Positions 4,743 through 6,108 of a DNA stretch of 6,108 nt are shown here, in pieces (positions within the stretch are counted from its first letter, which is position 1; every line of letters starts with the position of its first letter). A program made the translations under genes and the position numbers. Under the pieces are notes generated by a model. That model was not told where the DNA came from, made no database searches, and worked only from the letters and a program-made list of their open reading frames with translations. This DNA comes from Bacteroidales bacterium (lineage in GTDB: Bacteria > Bacteroidota > Bacteroidia > Bacteroidales > S143-33): contig JALWNS010000150.1 in assembly GCA_027083655.1 (NCBI GenBank), forward strand, positions 1 through 6,108, in the 5' to 3' direction.

Positions 4743-6108
4743 ATGAGTACATTAGAGCAGTATTTTTCCCAATTCCGCAAGGGCATTATAGGTATTGATG
4801 CCCAGATACAAACACCTTATGGTAATAAAAAGATGATTTATGCCGATTGGATAGCTTCGGGGCGTTTGTACAAGCCTATTGAGGACATAATGATACACAA
4901 ATTTGCGCCTATGGTTGGTAATACCCATTCAGAAACAAGCGAGACAGGAGTGACGATGACGCGAGCTTATGAGATGGCACGTGATATTATTAAGCGTCAT
5001 GTTAATGCATCGGGGGATGATTATTTGATTGCGGCAGGAGCAGGGATGACGCGTGTCGTAAACAAGCTTCAACGCATTTTAGGTTTGCGCCTGCCTGACA
5101 AGAATTGTTATTACAAACGGATGACAGGGGTTCATTTGTGTAAAGAACCAGAAGATGAGAAAGATAAGCCAGTAGTTTTTGTAACCCATGTTGAACATCA
5201 TTCCAATCATTTTTCGTGGAAGGAAACAATAGCTGATGTTGTTATTATACCATTTGATAATGAACTAAAGGTAGATCTAGATGCTTTTGCCAAGCTACTG
5301 GAACAGTACAAAGATCGTAAAATAAAAATTGGTGCGTTCTCTGCAGGGTCTAATGTAACAGGTTATATACCACCTATTTATGAGCTTGCTAAGATGATGC
5401 ACCAGTATGATGGCCTGTGCTTTGTGGATTATGCAGCATCTGCACCTTATGTCGAAATAAATATGCACAAAGACGATGCTAATGGGGAATATTTTGATGC
5501 TATTTATTTTTCCCCTCATAAATTTCTAGGCGGGCCTGGCAGTGCAGCAGTATTAGTCTTTAACAAAAGGCTTTACGCCAATTTAGTACCTGATCATCCT
5601 GGTGGAGGTACAGTAATGTTCACAAATCCATGGAATGAGGTAGAATATCTGGAAGATGTGGAGTTGCGCGAAGATGGCGGTACACCTGCCTTCTTGCAGA
5701 CCATACGCACAGCACTGGCCATCCAGCTCAAAGACAAAATGGGTGTGGAAAACATACGCCGGCGTGAGGATGAGCTAATTGACCTGGCTTTTGAAAAGCT
5801 ACCTCAGATTGACGGGGTGCATATATTGGCAGATAATATTAAAGACCGTTTAGGGGTAGTTTCTTTTTATAGCGAAAAAGTCCATCATAGTCTCATAACA
5901 AAGCTTTTGAATGACCGTTATGGAATACAGGTTAGGGGAGGTTGTTCCTGTGCAGGTCCTTATGGCCATTTTTTGCTCAAGCTCAATAAGAACGCATCGG
6001 ACAGGTTAAAGCAACTGCTCAAAAGTGGCGATGCTACAGAGAAACCAGGTTGGGTCAGAATATCACTTCATCCAACTATGACCAATGATGAGCTGGAATA
6101 TGTTATCA
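4743..6108 (+). CDS. Class-V PLP-dependent aminotransferase, cysteine desulfurase/selenocysteine lyase-like (3' end outside window)
   Basis: 455 residues are visible, beginning MSTLEQYFSQF, and the frame is open at the window end. It belongs to the fold-type I, SufS/CsdA-like class-V group. Visible features are HVEHHSNHFSW (149-159) with the histidine expected to stack on PLP, SNVTG (203-207), D229 in FVDYAAS for the pyridine nitrogen, the PLP lysine K260 in FSPHKFLGG, GGCSCAGPYGH with C401 and C403 in the region that carries the catalytic cysteine of SufS, and R439 in WVRISLHPT for the substrate carboxylate. The position after D-x-A that is Gln in IscS/SufS is Ala232. Substrate cannot be assigned from sequence: cysteine desulfuration is possible, another amino acid is not excluded. 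The ATG has an A-rich leader without a clear SD. It is divergent from thiE; a role in sulfur supply for thiamine would be speculation. Confidence 0.85.
   Translation, partial: MSTLEQYFSQFRKGIIGIDAQIQTPYGNKKMIYADWIASGRLYKPIEDIMIHKFAPMVGNTHSETSETGVTMTRAYEMARDIIKRHVNASGDDYLIAAGAGMTRVVNKLQRILGLRLPDKNCYYKRMTGVHLCKEPEDEKDKPVVFVTHVEHHSNHFSWKETIADVVIIPFDNELKVDLDAFAKLLEQYKDRKIKIGAFSAGSNVTGYIPPIYELAKMMHQYDGLCFVDYAASAPYVEINMHKDDANGEYFDAIYFSPHKFLGGPGSAAVLVFNKRLYANLVPDHPGGGTVMFTNPWNEVEYLEDVELREDGGTPAFLQTIRTALAIQLKDKMGVENIRRREDELIDLAFEKLPQIDGVHILADNIKDRLGVVSFYSEKVHHSLITKLLNDRYGIQVRGGCSCAGPYGHFLLKLNKNASDRLKQLLKSGDATEKPGWVRISLHPTMTNDELEYVI

Noticed and set aside
5002..5519. Two minus-strand ORFs inside the class-V aminotransferase gene
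   Set aside because: Both are antisense to a continuous, motif-rich frame.

Overview
The window looks like chromosomal DNA of a Bacteroidetes-type bacterium with moderate to low G+C. Four observations support this: start codons are mostly preceded by A/T-rich leaders without a Shine-Dalgarno sequence; a -33/-7 box pair of the Bacteroidetes kind (TTTG-like / TAnnTTTG) can be read upstream of thiE; the class-V aminotransferase resembles proteins I associate with Bacteroidales; and intergenic DNA is A/T-rich. This lineage call is an inference and no species is claimed. The ThiC is of the short type I associate with clostridia and archaea, so the phylum call is not secure.

Layout: trpB (+, 13-1224, start uncertain) comes first and is convergent with a thiamine cluster on the minus strand. 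The cluster reads thiE (4379-3753), thiC (3739-2432) and thiD (2220-1471) in the direction of transcription. A divergent class-V PLP enzyme (+, 4743 to the window end, C-terminus cut off) follows after a 363-bp spacer. The trpB/thiD spacer (1225-1470) holds a strong hairpin whose G-U pairs favour a plus-strand RNA. The thiC/thiD spacer (2221-2431) holds a 34-bp perfect GC-rich palindrome and a terminator-like hairpin pointing the wrong way for both flanking genes.

Function: ThiC makes HMP-P from AIR, ThiD phosphorylates it to HMP-PP, and ThiE joins HMP-PP to the thiazole phosphate to give thiamine phosphate. The pyrimidine and coupling steps are therefore all here, while no thiazole-branch gene (thiG, thiH, thiS, thiF) and no TPP riboswitch is visible. 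TrpB catalyses the last step of tryptophan synthesis, but trpA is not beside it on the downstream side.

The most unusual feature is a run of 17 T's just inside the trpB start. Two overlapping ATGs in different frames lie upstream of it, so tract length would decide which start, if any, reads into TrpB. I see no mobile element, CRISPR array, tRNA or rRNA, and no clearly new multi-gene system.
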